DNA from: Dactylosporangium aurantiacum
Lineage (GTDB): Bacteria; Actinomycetota; Actinomycetes; Mycobacteriales; Micromonosporaceae
Assembly (NCBI RefSeq): GCF_000716715.1
Contig: NZ_JNYJ01000041.1
Location: forward strand, 59,308-123,307
Length of the DNA stretch: 64,000 bases
Direction of reading: 5' to 3'
In this document: piece after piece, positions 29,117 to 38,122 of the stretch
Position numbering within the stretch: the stretch's first letter is position 1
How the letters are laid out: every line of letters begins with the position of its first letter
Notes under the pieces: generated by a model
What the model saw: only the letters and a program-made list of their open reading frames with translations
Databases searched by the model: none
What the model was told of the DNA's origin: nothing
Program-made: the position numbers and the translations under genes

Positions 29117-29186
29117 TTGATCTGCGCGGCTGTTTCTTGATTCGATGTCGGTGCGCCGCACGCGGTCGAAACGAAAGGACCAGGAA

Positions 29187-30887
29187 ATGGTGCCGTTACG
29201 GTTCGAAGGTCACCGCGACGCGGCCGGTCCGCTCACCGCCGGCCAGCGCAACATCGCCAAGTGGCTGCGCAACGCGCCGCTTTCGCCGGCCGCCGTGCTG
29301 GAGCACGCCTTCGCCGTCCCGGCGGGCACGACCGTCGAGGACGTGGCGGCGTGCCTGCGGGTGCTGCTGTGCCGGCACGAGGGGCTGCGCAGCACGTACC
29401 GGCTCGACGACCCCGGCGAGCAGCGGGTCCTGGCGGCCGGGTCGGTGCCGCTGCTGGTCCGCGACGCCGCTGACGGTGCCGGCGACGCCCGGCGGCTCGT
29501 CGCGCTGTGCCGGGCCGAGCCGTTCGACCTCGCCGCCGGGCCGCCGGTGCGCTTCGCGGTCGCCGTCGCCGGCGGTCAGGTCACCGCCGCGGTGATGGTC
29601 TGCTCGCACATCGCCGTGGACTTCCAGGCCATCGCGGTGCTGGACGCCGAGTTCGCCGGGATGGTCGGTGACCCGGCCGCCCGGGTGCCCGGCGAGCCGC
29701 GCCCGCAGCCGCTGGACCGGGCCGAGCTGGAGCTCAGGCCGGCCCGCCGGCGGCGCATGGACCAGGCGGTGCGGCACTGGGCGCGGGCGCTGCGGGCCGC
29801 GCCCGCGCACCCGTACGCCAAGCCACGCACCGGACCGCCGGCCGCGTCCGGCACCGGATCGGGCGCGTACGGGATGTCCTCGCCCGCCGCCGCGATGGCG
29901 CTGGAGCACGTCGCGGCCCGCACCGGCGCGAGCCGTCCGGCGATCGTGCTGGCCTCGTTCTGTGCGCTGCTGTCCCGCCGTACCGGCGACGCCACCTGCA
30001 CGTTCGTGACCCTTTCCGCGAACCGGTTCGAGTCGGACCTGCTGCGCTACGTCGGCACCCTGGCCCAGGCCACGTTCCTGACCGTCGAGGTCGGCGAGTC
30101 GGGCTTCGACGCGCTGGTGCGCCGCTGCTTCGGCGCGGTGCTGCAGGCCGGCCTGCACGGCACGTACGACGTGCAGCAGCAGCACGAGCAGTCGGCCCGC
30201 ATCGCCGCCGAGCGCGGGATCGCGCCCACGTTCGAGCCGATGTTCAACAGCATCGTGATGGACACCCGCGCCCCGGCGCCGGGCCCGCTGCGCGACATCG
30301 CCCGCGCCCCGGCCACCGAGACCAGCTGGGTCGACCTGCCCGCCACCGACATCCTGCTGCGCTTCGACCTCGGCAGCGTCGACGGCGCCCTGATCGCCCG
30401 GTGCTGGACCGGCGACACCAGCCGGGTGAGCCCGGCGGAGGCGGAGTCGCTGCTGCTCGCCCTGGAGCGGCTCATCATCGCGGCGGCCGGCGGCGACCTC
30501 GACCACGCCGGCATCGTCGGCGCGCTCGGCCTGCCGCCCATCGAGCGGCCCGCCGGCTGGCTGCACGTCGACCACTGCTGGGTCGACGTCGCCGAGGTCC
30601 AGCGGCTCCTCGACGACGCCCTCGCCCCCGCGGTCTGCCGGGTCTTCGCCGGCGTCGGCGGCGTGCCGCTCACCGCCTACATCGCCGGCGGCCCGGACAC
30701 GGCGCAGGAGGCGCACCAGCGGTGCCTGGCCGCGCTACGCGGACGGCACGCCGCGATGGCCCCGCAGCGGTACGTCCTCTGTGGACAGTCTCCGGCCGAC
30801 CCGGACCTGCTCGCCGGCTGGCAGGCCGCACCGGTGCTGGCCGAGGGCTCCGGCCGCGCCGGCGACCTGGCGCTGAGCGCCGTCTGA
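29187..30887 (+). CDS. Freestanding NRPS condensation-domain protein
   Basis: A 566-residue protein that consists of one condensation-type acyltransferase fold with no carrier, adenylation or thioesterase domain. The active-site motif HHxxxDG appears as SHIAVDF (near residue 140), keeping the second His and the Asp but losing the first His and the Gly. The N-terminal pattern LTAGQRNIAKWLR and CLRVLLCRHEGLRSTY match the start of C domains. About 120 extra C-terminal residues are unassigned. ATG 29187 has AGGACCAGGAA upstream. It could acylate a peptide or small amine; the role is unknown. It is distantly related to the protein at 59414. Confidence 0.75.
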   Translation: MVPLRFEGHRDAAGPLTAGQRNIAKWLRNAPLSPAAVLEHAFAVPAGTTVEDVAACLRVLLCRHEGLRSTYRLDDPGEQRVLAAGSVPLLVRDAADGAGDARRLVALCRAEPFDLAAGPPVRFAVAVAGGQVTAAVMVCSHIAVDFQAIAVLDAEFAGMVGDPAARVPGEPRPQPLDRAELELRPARRRRMDQAVRHWARALRAAPAHPYAKPRTGPPAASGTGSGAYGMSSPAAAMALEHVAARTGASRPAIVLASFCALLSRRTGDATCTFVTLSANRFESDLLRYVGTLAQATFLTVEVGESGFDALVRRCFGAVLQAGLHGTYDVQQQHEQSARIAAERGIAPTFEPMFNSIVMDTRAPAPGPLRDIARAPATETSWVDLPATDILLRFDLGSVDGALIARCWTGDTSRVSPAEAESLLLALERLIIAAAGGDLDHAGIVGALGLPPIERPAGWLHVDHCWVDVAEVQRLLDDALAPAVCRVFAGVGGVPLTAYIAGGPDTAQEAHQRCLAALRGRHAAMAPQRYVLCGQSPADPDLLAGWQAAPVLAEGSGRAGDLALSAV

Positions 30888-30971
30888 CCGTCCGATCTCC
30901 AACAGTCGCGGGACACCACGCCCGGCACGCTGCCATCCTGACGCTTCCATTTCGACGTGACGGAGGCCGAC

Positions 30972-31157
30972 ATGGACGCGCCAGCCAGGAAGCGACTGCA
31001 GACCGTGGTGGTCGTGGTGTGCGTCGTCGTGGTCGCGATCGCCATGATCGCCGGATTCGGTGACGACTCGGACAGCGAGTACGTCGTCGTCGGCGCCGTC
31101 ATGGCGTTCCTGGGCATCTGGTCGTGGATCACCGACCGGCGCAGGAAGCGCGACTGA
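30972..31157 (+). CDS. Small two-helix membrane protein, unknown function
   Basis: A 61-residue protein. A short basic N-terminus is followed by a Val-rich membrane helix (about residues 10-30), an acidic loop (GDDSDSEY), a second helix (VVVGAVMAFLGIWSWI) and a basic tail (TDRRRKRD). ATG 30972 has GGAGG six bases upstream, making it a better start than GTG 30957. No family is recognised. It is 84 bases beyond the condensation gene and ends four bases before the convergent TetR gene. Confidence 0.65.
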   Translation: MDAPARKRLQTVVVVVCVVVVAIAMIAGFGDDSDSEYVVVGAVMAFLGIWSWITDRRRKRD

Positions 31158-31160
31158 CCC

Positions 31161-31763
31161 TCAGGCCCGCCGCGCCGGGCCGGCCGCCGGGCCGGCCGCC
31201 GGGCCGGCCGCCGCGCCGGTGACGCAGACGCCGTCGAGCATCAGGTCGATGGAGCGGGTCGCGGCGTCGGCGTCGGCGGTCTCCACGACGCCCTCGACCA
31301 TCGTGCACAGCAGGGCCAGGTCGGCCGGGCCGAGGTCGGCGCGGACGTAGCCGTCCTGCTGGGCGCGGCGCAGCGGGCCGGCGAGGGTGGCGATCATCCG
31401 TTGCTGGTACCGGTCGCGGGTGGCCCGGTCCAGCCGGCGCACGTGCAGCACCAGCGGGCGCATCGCGATCTGCGTGCGCAGCAGCTCGGCGAGCAGGTCA
31501 CGGAAGGCGGCCGGGCGGTCGGCGTTGGCGGCCACGTACGCCTCCAGCCGGGCCAGCTCGTGCGCGATGACGGCGGCGGTCAGCGCCTGCCGGTCCGGGA
31601 AGTGGCGGTAGAGGGTGGCCTGGCCGACGCCCGCCCGGCGGGCGATCTCCGGGACCAGGACGGTGGTGCGGCGGCTGAGCATCATCTCGGAGGCGGCCTC
31701 GACGATCGCCGCGCGGTTGCGCTGCGCGTCCCGGCGACGCGGCGTCTGGGCTCCGTACAGCAC
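31161..31763 (-). CDS. TetR-family regulator, divergent from the S15 hydrolase
   Basis: A TetR regulator of about 200 residues. The HTH reads VPEIARRAGVGQATLYRHFPDRQAL. The remainder is all-helical and of unclear ligand class. GTG 31763 is preferred because GGAGGG lies about nine bases upstream; ATG 31799 would add 12 residues. The C-terminus ends in a low-complexity GPAAGPAAGPA tail encoded by a 12-base repeat (about 31174-31212). It faces the S15 hydrolase across a palindrome, implying that it represses that gene. Confidence 0.88.
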   Translation of the reverse strand: MLYGAQTPRRRDAQRNRAAIVEAASEMMLSRRTTVLVPEIARRAGVGQATLYRHFPDRQALTAAVIAHELARLEAYVAANADRPAAFRDLLAELLRTQIAMRPLVLHVRRLDRATRDRYQQRMIATLAGPLRRAQQDGYVRADLGPADLALLCTMVEGVVETADADAATRSIDLMLDGVCVTGAAAGPAAGPAAGPARRA

Positions 31764-31801
31764 CGGCCACACCCCTCCAAAGCGGCATCGCAGCGACATA
31801 T

Positions 31802-31817
31802 GTTACCGGCAAGTAAC
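31802..31817. promoter_or_regulatory. Candidate TetR operator GTTAC-n6-GTAAC
   Basis: GTTACCGGCAAGTAAC is a 16-base palindrome with 5-base arms in the divergent gap between the TetR gene and the S15 hydrolase gene. It is in one of the few AT-rich patches here, which probably marks the overlapping promoters. Confidence 0.6.
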
Positions 31818-31928
31818 GATAATGTCATGAACTTCAAATTCTCGGTACCCGCTTCTACGCTCCCGCCACCGAGGCATCCGCCCTGACCGACCCGCCTCGG
31901 CCCACTCCCGGCCGTCAAAGGAGCGCGC

Positions 31929-33554
31929 ATGGCGAAGCGCCGAACACCCCTGCCCGTCTGCCTGCTGTCCGTGCTCGCCGCCGCCGCGCTCACCGCGGCG
32001 GACCCGTCCGCGGCCGCCGCCGCCCCGGCCGCCGCCGTCCCGGTCACCGCGCAGGCCGCGACCGCCGCGGTGCCGACGACGGGGTTCCGGTTCGTCGACG
32101 TCACCGGCTCCGGCGGCGTGGTCCTCAAGGCCAACGTGATCGCCCCGTCGGCCGCCGGCCGGTACCCGGCGATCGTCTTCCCCTCCAGCTGGGGACTCAA
32201 CGACCTCGAGTACATCGCGCAGGCGAAGACCCTCGCCGGGCGCGGCTACGTGGTGGTCTCCTACACCCCGCGCGGCTGGTGGTCCTCCGGCGGCGAGATC
32301 GACACCGCCGGGCCGAAGGACATGGCGGACCTGTCGAAGGTCATCGACTGGACGATCGCCAACACCGCCGCCGACCCGTCGCGCATCGGCGCGGCCGGCA
32401 TCTCGTACGGCGCCGGCATCAGCCTGCTCGGCTCGGCCTTCGACCCGCGCATCCGGGCCGTGGTCATGATGAGCGGGTGGACCGACCTGGTGTACTCGCT
32501 GTACGGCGACCAGACCCGCCACCAGCAGTCGGCCGGGCTGCTGCAGCTCGCCGCCGCGCTGCTGGGCAACGCCGGCCCGGACCTGTCCGGCAAGCTCGCC
32601 GACTTCACCGCCAACCGCGACATCGCGCAGGTCATGGCGTGGGCCGGTGCCCGCTCCGCGGCGACCTACCTCGACGCGATCAACGCCAACCGCCCGGCGG
32701 TCCTCATCGCCAACTCGTGGGGCGACTCGATCTTCCCGCCCAACCAGCTCGTCGACTTCTACGGCCGCCTGGCCGGCCCGAAGCGCCTCGAGCTGCGCCC
32801 CGGCGACCACGCCATCGCCGAGCTGACCGGCGTCATCGGCCTGCCCAACGCGGTGTGGAGCAGCGCGTACCGCTGGTTCGACCAGTACCTGGCCGGGATC
32901 GACACCGGCATCGCCGGCGAGCCCGGGGTGCTCGTGCAGCCGCACAACGCCGCCACCGAGACGTATCCCGCGTGGTCCTCGCTCAGTTCGAGTGTCCGCC
33001 GGTACGGCCTGGGCGAGATCCGCTGGTGGGACGGGACCGGCCTGCTCGGCGGCGCCCCGGGCGGGGGCTGGAGCAAGACCCTGCCGACGGAGCTGAACAC
33101 CACCGCCGACGGCGGGGTCGTGCTGCTCACCAACGGCGCCGCCGCGCTCACCGGCGTCCTGCCGCAGATCTGGCTGCCGACCGTGGACCGGCTGCGCGCC
33201 GGGGTGTGGGCCGCCGAGCGGCCCTCGACGCCGCTGCGCATCCGGGGCGTGCCGAAGGTGCACCTGAACCTGACCGGCACCGCCGCGCAGGGCACCGTGG
33301 TCGCGTACCTGTACGACCTGGACAGCCTCGGCAACGCCAAGCTCGTCACGCACGCCCCGGTGACGTGGCTCGGCACCGCCGGCGGCAGCCGCAGCGTCGA
33401 CGTCGCACTGTCGGCGACCGCGTACGACGTGCCCGCCGGGCACTCGCTGACCCTGGTGGTGGACACGGTCGACCCGCTGTACTACGACGCCAACGCGCCG
33501 GGCGGCACGGTCACCGTCGCCGGTGGGTCCTATGTGGACGTGCCGGTCCGCTGA
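31929..33554 (+). CDS. Secreted S15/CocE-like alpha/beta hydrolase
   Basis: A 541-residue exported hydrolase of the X-Pro dipeptidyl-peptidase (S15)/CocE superfamily. An Ala-rich signal peptide spans about residues 1-32. The alpha/beta hydrolase core shows the nucleophile in GISYGAGIS, the Asp in NSWGDSIFPP and the His in PGDHAIAEL. A C-terminal beta domain of the S15 type (about 400-541) ends GGSYVDVPVR. Members cleave X-Pro peptides, acyl esters or amides, so the substrate is not set. It is controlled by the adjacent TetR gene, judging from the palindrome between them. Confidence 0.85.
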   Translation: MAKRRTPLPVCLLSVLAAAALTAADPSAAAAAPAAAVPVTAQAATAAVPTTGFRFVDVTGSGGVVLKANVIAPSAAGRYPAIVFPSSWGLNDLEYIAQAKTLAGRGYVVVSYTPRGWWSSGGEIDTAGPKDMADLSKVIDWTIANTAADPSRIGAAGISYGAGISLLGSAFDPRIRAVVMMSGWTDLVYSLYGDQTRHQQSAGLLQLAAALLGNAGPDLSGKLADFTANRDIAQVMAWAGARSAATYLDAINANRPAVLIANSWGDSIFPPNQLVDFYGRLAGPKRLELRPGDHAIAELTGVIGLPNAVWSSAYRWFDQYLAGIDTGIAGEPGVLVQPHNAATETYPAWSSLSSSVRRYGLGEIRWWDGTGLLGGAPGGGWSKTLPTELNTTADGGVVLLTNGAAALTGVLPQIWLPTVDRLRAGVWAAERPSTPLRIRGVPKVHLNLTGTAAQGTVVAYLYDLDSLGNAKLVTHAPVTWLGTAGGSRSVDVALSATAYDVPAGHSLTLVVDTVDPLYYDANAPGGTVTVAGGSYVDVPVR

Positions 33555-33713
33555 CCGCGGCCGGTGCGCCGCTGGTGCGCTGCCCGCCTCCCGGCGGCGC
33601 ACCGGCGGCGCACCGTCGGCGCGGTGTCGGTGCCGCGACGGCGTGATCCTCGACGCACGGCGGGTGTCGGCGGCCCGACCCACACCCGGGCCGCCGGCAC
33701 CTACGGTGACCGC

Positions 33714-34139
33714 ATGACGCGCAAGCTCGCCCTGGCCGCCTGCCTCGCCCTGACCCTCACCGGCTGCGGCTTCCCCGGCACCGACCCGTTCGGCTACGGC
33801 GACGGCAAGCGCATCAAGGCCGCCGTCGAGCAGCTCTTCGGGGAGCTGGAGCGCGCCGACTACGCCGCGGCCGCGTCGCACTGGTGCGCCGCCGAGCCGC
33901 CCGCGTCGCCGCCGACCGCCGACGAGCTGAAGGCGGGCTTCGCCGCCTACCCGCGCCCGTGGCGGGTCAAGCCCGTCACGGCGCAGCACACGCCCGGCGG
34001 CACCGGCTTCGTCAACGTGACGCTGACCGACGGCGCGGGCGCCGCGCACCCGTACAACGTCGACTTCACCATGGCCGGGGGTGGCGTCACGGTGTGTGAC
34101 GTGGACACCGGCACCGTGCACATCGAGGTCGACGTCTGA
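33714..34139 (+). CDS. Putative lipoprotein, unknown function
   Basis: A 141-residue protein with a lipoprotein signal peptide (MTRKLALAACLALTLTGC, Cys near residue 18) and a small alpha/beta domain beginning KRIKAAVEQLFGELERADYAAAASHWCA, which resembles NTF2-like or DUF4878-type folds in outline only. ATG 33714 gives the lipobox at the right place; longer frames upstream are non-coding. The ribosome site is weak (GGTGA). Confidence 0.75.
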   Translation: MTRKLALAACLALTLTGCGFPGTDPFGYGDGKRIKAAVEQLFGELERADYAAAASHWCAAEPPASPPTADELKAGFAAYPRPWRVKPVTAQHTPGGTGFVNVTLTDGAGAAHPYNVDFTMAGGGVTVCDVDTGTVHIEVDV

Positions 34140-34178
34140 GGGACCGGCGGTGGCGCGGCCGGGCTATCGTGCCCCGGC

Positions 34179-34580
34179 ATGGGATACGCGTTCAGTTTCG
34201 ACCCGCCGACCGACGAGGGCTATGCCAGCACCCCGTGCGCCTTCAACGGCGAGCAGATGAACTACGTCCGGCTGATCATGATCGAGGCCGGGGCGATCGC
34301 CGGGGACGGCTTCGAGCAGGCGCTGCGCACGCCCGGGCTGGAGCCCGGGGAGCAGACGCTGCGGGCCCGGCGCTTCCAGTACAACGAAGGCCACGTCACC
34401 GCGGCCGAGGCGGCGTTCGTCGCCGGGCGGCTGCGCGCCGCCGCCGAGGCGAAGGTCGCCGCCGAGCTGCTGTCGTTCTACGACGAGCACCCCGGCGTCG
34501 ACCAGGTGACCGCGTGGGTCGAGCAGTTCGCGGCCTTCAACGAGCAGGCCGCCGCGCGCGACGGCTACTACATCTGCTGA
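34179..34580 (+). CDS. Hypothetical protein, 133 residues
   Basis: A soluble protein of 133 residues with no signal peptide or membrane helix and no recognised family. Its composition is acidic, with a helical middle (AEAAFVAGRLRAAAEAKVAAELLSFYD) and a conserved-looking YYIC end. The start has no clear Shine-Dalgarno. Third-position GC bias is that of a real gene. Confidence 0.6.
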   Translation: MGYAFSFDPPTDEGYASTPCAFNGEQMNYVRLIMIEAGAIAGDGFEQALRTPGLEPGEQTLRARRFQYNEGHVTAAEAAFVAGRLRAAAEAKVAAELLSFYDEHPGVDQVTAWVEQFAAFNEQAAARDGYYIC

Positions 34581-34635
34581 CGCCCCGGCATCACGCCAGC
34601 CGCGATGGCGGAGGGTTTCCGCTGTTGCGGCTGGC

Positions 34636-35006
34636 GTGGGGACCGTCCTGGCGAGCCTCGCCGCGCAGCTGCGCCAGCTGCGGACCGGGCGCGGGCTGAG
34701 CGTCGAGGACCTGGCCGCCGCCAGCGGCGTCAGCCGCAGCATGATCTCCGAAGTGGAGCGCGGCCTGAAGGCACCGAGCGTGCCGGCTGGTCCGGCGGCA
34801 CGTCCCGGCCGTGCTGGCCGAGGCCGGCATGGGCGTCGAGCACCTGGTCAAGGTGACCACGTACCTGTCGTCCCGGGAGCACCGCGCGCTCAACAGCACC
34901 ATCCGGCAGGAGGTCCCGGGCGCGCCGGCCCGCCCTGACGATCACCATCACCGGCATCTACGAGGAAGCCTGGCTCCTGGAGATCGACGCGGTCGCGGTC
35001 GCCTGA
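34636..35006 (+). pseudogene. Composite pseudogene: XRE helix-turn-helix fragment joined to a frameshifted RidA/YjgF remnant
   Basis: From GTG 34636 the frame encodes an XRE-type HTH (LRQLRTGRGLSVEDLAAASGVSRSMISEVERG) up to about 34782. It then runs directly into RidA-like sequence in another frame (VLAEAGMGVEHLVKVTTYLSS from 34811), with no cupin or other regulator tail. The RidA part itself changes frame between about 34900 and 34931, after which ALTITITGIYEEAWLLEID continues to a TGA at 35004. The RidA N-terminus is missing. The simplest reading is a deletion that fused two former genes, followed by a +1 shift. Confidence 0.75.
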
Positions 35007-35144
35007 CCCCCACGGCGAGCGGTCAGCCCTCCGGCGCGACGGTCAACAGGCCCGGGCCGGACGGCTGGTCAACGGCCCGGCGCCAGGGATGGCCGGCGCA
35101 CCGGCACGTCGGGCGGTCCCCGGATTCCGCGCCGCGGGCGGTAA

Positions 35145-35367
35145 GCGGACCCAGCACCGCGGGAATCAGCGAACCCAGCACCGCGGGCGATCGGCGAACC
35201 CGGCGCCGCGGGCGATCGGCGAACCCGGCGCCGCGGGCGATCGGCGAACCCAGCACCGCGGGCGATCGGCGAACCCAGCACCGCGGGAATCGGCGAACCC
35301 AGCACCGCGGGCGATCGGCGAACCCAGCACCGCGGGCGATCGGCGAACCCGGCGCCGCGGGTAGCCG
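35145..35367. repeat. Nine-copy 24-25-bp tandem repeat
   Basis: Units start at 35145, 35169, 35194, 35219, 35244, 35269, 35293, 35318 and 35343. The unit is GCGAACCCAGCACCGCGG plus GCGATCG, with AGCACC/GGCGCC and GGCGATCGG/GGAATC variants. All periods are 24 or 25 bases, so the array is not a multiple of three and is unlikely to encode a repeated protein. It has no spacers and so is not a CRISPR array. It lies between a pseudogene and a degenerate region. Confidence 0.9.
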
Positions 35368-36279
35368 GCCCGCCGGCACCGCGGGTGGTCAGCGCGCCGT
35401 CAGTTCGGCGAGGCCGGCCGACGACGACCGCATGCCCGCCGGTGCGGGCCGCGGCGAGCGCTTCGCCGGCGAGGCGGGGCAGGACTTCGTCGAGGGGACG
35501 GCGGCCAACTCCACCGCGACGAGCCGCGCCTCGCCGTCCCGAGCGCCGGGCTGGTCGCCGCCGCCGCACCGGTGCGGCGGCCCTTGACCACGGCGAGCAT
35601 CGCCCCGCGAGCGGCCGCCGCCACGGTGCGAACAGCGTCAGATCCGTCCCGGCCGCCGCGAAGTCCCGGAGCGCGCCCTCGGCGCCGGCGAGCCGCCCCT
35701 ACGCCTACGGCGCCGCCTGCGGGCCCGGTGCGCCACCGCTGGTCCCGCCGCCCTGCCCGGGCGTGCCGGGCCACGTGTGGCGCCTCGGCCGCGTCCGCGG
35801 GCCCGGCGGGTAGGCGGCGACCGCCACGCGCAGGTCGCCCCGGCGGCGGCATGCGCGCCGTGCACACCGCGCCCGCGTCAGCCCGCGGTTGCAACAGCGC
35901 GCCGCGGACCACTCCGCGCGGGACGCGATGCGAGCCGGGCGCCGGGCAGCGCGACCCTCGTCGGTGGCGCAGACGCGGCGCGTTCGCATCAGCAGGCAGC
36001 AGGCAGCAGGCAGCAGTCGCGGCGTCGCCCGGCTCCCGGTGATGCCGGCCAGCCCCGGGACGCCTCCGCGAGCTCCAGGGCCCGTGCAGGCGCCCGCGCC
36101 GCTCAGGGGTCAGGTGCGCGACGGCGGTCTCGCCGACCAGGTCGTGGACGGCGGCCCGGCCGTCCTCGCCGCGAGCGGGACGGGCCCGGCCCGGCCCGGC
36201 GAGCCCGACAGCGTGTCCAGGACCGCACGCCACGGCAAGCCCGGCGGCCCGGGTGCGGAGGAACGCGGCAACGCCGAGG
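35368..36279. other. Degenerate region without an intact gene; trace of a LAL/LuxR-type regulator
   Basis: About 900 bases in which open frames exist on both strands only because stop codons are rare. None has a credible start, ribosome site or family. On the minus strand near 36140 to 36060, peptide HDLVGETAVAHLTPERRGRLH continues after a frame change as RALELAEASRG. This resembles the post-ATPase segment of large ATP-binding LuxR (LAL) regulators, so a decayed regulator gene is possible. A short GGCAGCA repeat lies at 35995-36016. Confidence 0.4.
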
Positions 36280-37329
36280 TCACAGGTGCGGGCCGAGCAG
36301 GGTCAGGTCCGCCGGGGAGAGCCGGTCCCGCGCGGTCTTCGCCTGGTGCCAGTACGGGTACAGCAGGTTGACGGCGCTGACCTCGTCGAGGCGGCGGCGC
36401 TCCTCGTCGCTGAGGACGAGGTCGGCGGCGGCGAGGTTGTCGGCGAGTTGGTCGCCGGTGCGGGCGCCGATGACCAGTGACGTCACCGCGGGCCGGCCCA
36501 GGATGTAGGCCAGGGCGACCTGCGCGGCCGACACGCCGTGGCCGGCGCCGATCTCGACGAGCAGCTCGACGGTGTCGTAGAGCTTGTCCTGGTCGTACAC
36601 CGGCGGCTCGTCCCAGTCGGAGAGGTGCCGGGACCCCGCCGGGGCCTGCTGGCCGCGCCGGTACTTGCCCGACAGCAGCCCGCCGGCGAGCGGGCTCCAC
36701 ACCAGCACGCCGAGGTGCTGGTCGACGGCGGCGGGGATCAGCTCGTACTCCGCGTCGCGGGCCTGCAGGGAGTAGTAGATCTGCTGGCTGACGGGGCGCG
36801 GCAGGCCGTGCAGCACGGCGGTGCCGACCGCCTTCATCAGCTGCCACCCGGCGTAGTTGGACAGCCCGACGTAGCGGACCTTGCCGGCGCGCACCAGCAG
36901 GTCGAGCGCCTCGAACGTCTCCTGCAGCGGGGTGACGCCATCCCACTCGTGCAGCTGGTAGAGGTCGATGTGGTCGGTGCCGAGCCGGCGCAGGCTCGCC
37001 TCGCAGCCGGCGATGACGTGCTGGCGGGACAGCCCGGCGTCGTTGGGGCCGGGCCCCATCGGCATGCGGACCTTCGTGGCGACGAGCACGTCGTCGCGGC
37101 GGCCCTTGAGCACCTCGCCGACGATGCGCTCCGACTCGCCGGTCGAGTAGACGTCGGCGGTGTCGATGAGGTTGACCCCGGCGTCGAGGCACTGGTCGAC
37201 CTGGCGGCGGGCCTCGGCCACGTCGGTGGCGCCCACGGCGGCGAAGCCGCCCTTCCCGCCGAACGTCATCGTGCCCATCGTGAGCACGGAGACCATGAGA
37301 CCGGACCGGCCGAGCGCGCGATACTCCAC
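36280..37329 (-). CDS. Aldo/keto reductase
   Basis: A 349-residue NADPH-dependent aldo/keto reductase. The barrel shows the catalytic Asp and Tyr in NLIDTADVYSTG, Lys in LVATKVRM and the His in LYQLHEWD. The NADPH phosphate-binding region is VIGARTGDQLADNL near the C-terminus. The length and the MEYRALGRSGLMVSVLTMGTM start are typical of the AKR/YajO-like group. It lies 27 bases downstream of a TetR gene on the same strand, but the TetR operators are upstream of that regulator, so co-transcription with it is likely. The substrate is unknown. Confidence 0.92.
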   Translation of the reverse strand: MEYRALGRSGLMVSVLTMGTMTFGGKGGFAAVGATDVAEARRQVDQCLDAGVNLIDTADVYSTGESERIVGEVLKGRRDDVLVATKVRMPMGPGPNDAGLSRQHVIAGCEASLRRLGTDHIDLYQLHEWDGVTPLQETFEALDLLVRAGKVRYVGLSNYAGWQLMKAVGTAVLHGLPRPVSQQIYYSLQARDAEYELIPAAVDQHLGVLVWSPLAGGLLSGKYRRGQQAPAGSRHLSDWDEPPVYDQDKLYDTVELLVEIGAGHGVSAAQVALAYILGRPAVTSLVIGARTGDQLADNLAAADLVLSDEERRRLDEVSAVNLLYPYWHQAKTARDRLSPADLTLLGPHL

Positions 37330-37356
37330 CCCGCCACCATACCCAGCCGCGGCGGC

Positions 37357-38034
37357 TCAGGAGCGCAGCCGGTCCAGCCCGTCCAGGAGCAGGTCGAGGG
37401 TGAACTCGAACTCGACCTGGCTGTCGCACCAGCCCAGGGCCGGGTCGCCGGCGGCGTGGACCTCGGCGGCCACCATCGCGGTCAGGTGCGGCATGGTCCG
37501 CGCCATCGCGGCGAGCTCCGCCGCCGTCGCCTCGACGTCCATGCTGCCGCCGGCCGTGGCGGGGCTGAACACCTCCTGCGCGAAGCCCAGCGGCATGCTG
37601 CCGAACGCGTGCAGCGCCCGGTGGGCGAGGTGGTAGGTGAACCCGCCGCCGACGAGGGTGCCGAGGATCCCGTCGTAGTACGCGAACACGCCGGCCGGGA
37701 CGGTGCGGCGGGTGCCGAGCAGGCCCGGCGCCCACGGGTGGCGCAGCATGACCTCGCGCGCGGTGAGGAACTGCCGGCGCAGCACCTCCCGCCAGGTCCC
37801 GCCGGTCACCGGGGCGACCGCGGCGGCGATCTCCCCGACGACGGTCTCGGCGACGCCGTCGAGCAGGGTCTCCTTGTCGGGCAGGTGGTAGTACAGCGAC
37901 ATCGCCTCGACGCCGAGGTCGACGGCGAGCCGGCGCATCGTCAGCGCCTGGATGCCGTGCCCGTCGGCCAGCGCGACGGCCGCCGCGAGGACCCGCTCGC
38001 GACTGAGCGGCGGCCGGTCCGCCCTGCGTGCCAC
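37357..38034 (-). CDS. TetR-family repressor, divergent from a DUF4386 gene
   Basis: A 225-residue TetR regulator with the HTH LTMRRLAVDLGVEAMSLYYHLPDKETLL and the TetR_C_1 ending FEFTLDLLLDGLDRLRS, nearly the same as the TetR at 17446. Two operators of 6-3-6 geometry lie in the divergent gap at 38063-38095. It probably represses its own operon with the aldo/keto reductase and the DUF4386 gene. Confidence 0.92.
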   Translation of the reverse strand: MARRADRPPLSRERVLAAAVALADGHGIQALTMRRLAVDLGVEAMSLYYHLPDKETLLDGVAETVVGEIAAAVAPVTGGTWREVLRRQFLTAREVMLRHPWAPGLLGTRRTVPAGVFAYYDGILGTLVGGGFTYHLAHRALHAFGSMPLGFAQEVFSPATAGGSMDVEATAAELAAMARTMPHLTAMVAAEVHAAGDPALGWCDSQVEFEFTLDLLLDGLDRLRS

Positions 38035-38062
38035 CCGGTGCTCCTCTCGACCCTTGTCACCA

Positions 38063-38077
38063 CCTTACAACGTATGG
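38063..38077. promoter_or_regulatory. TetR operator copy 1 (CCTTAC-AAC-GTATGG)
   Basis: An imperfect 15-base palindrome with the same 6-3-6 layout as the perfect copy 18 bases further on. The pair lies between the TetR start and the DUF4386 start. Confidence 0.6.
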
Positions 38078-38080
38078 TTA

Positions 38081-38095
38081 CCTTACGCGGTAAGG
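38081..38095. promoter_or_regulatory. TetR operator copy 2 (CCTTAC-GCG-GTAAGG)
   Basis: A perfect 15-base palindrome with 6-base arms, 28 bases ahead of the DUF4386 ATG. Together with copy 1 it forms two sites on nearly the same helix face. Confidence 0.82.
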
Positions 38096-38122
38096 TTGCC
38101 GCTACCAGCGAAGGATGCCGTC

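Noticed and set aside
31170..31215. 12-bp GC-rich repeat as a mobile-element end
   Set aside because: It encodes the low-complexity C-terminus of the TetR protein and has no inverted partner or target duplication.
35145..35367. CRISPR array
   Set aside because: The 24-25-base units are directly adjacent with no spacers and no cas genes are present.
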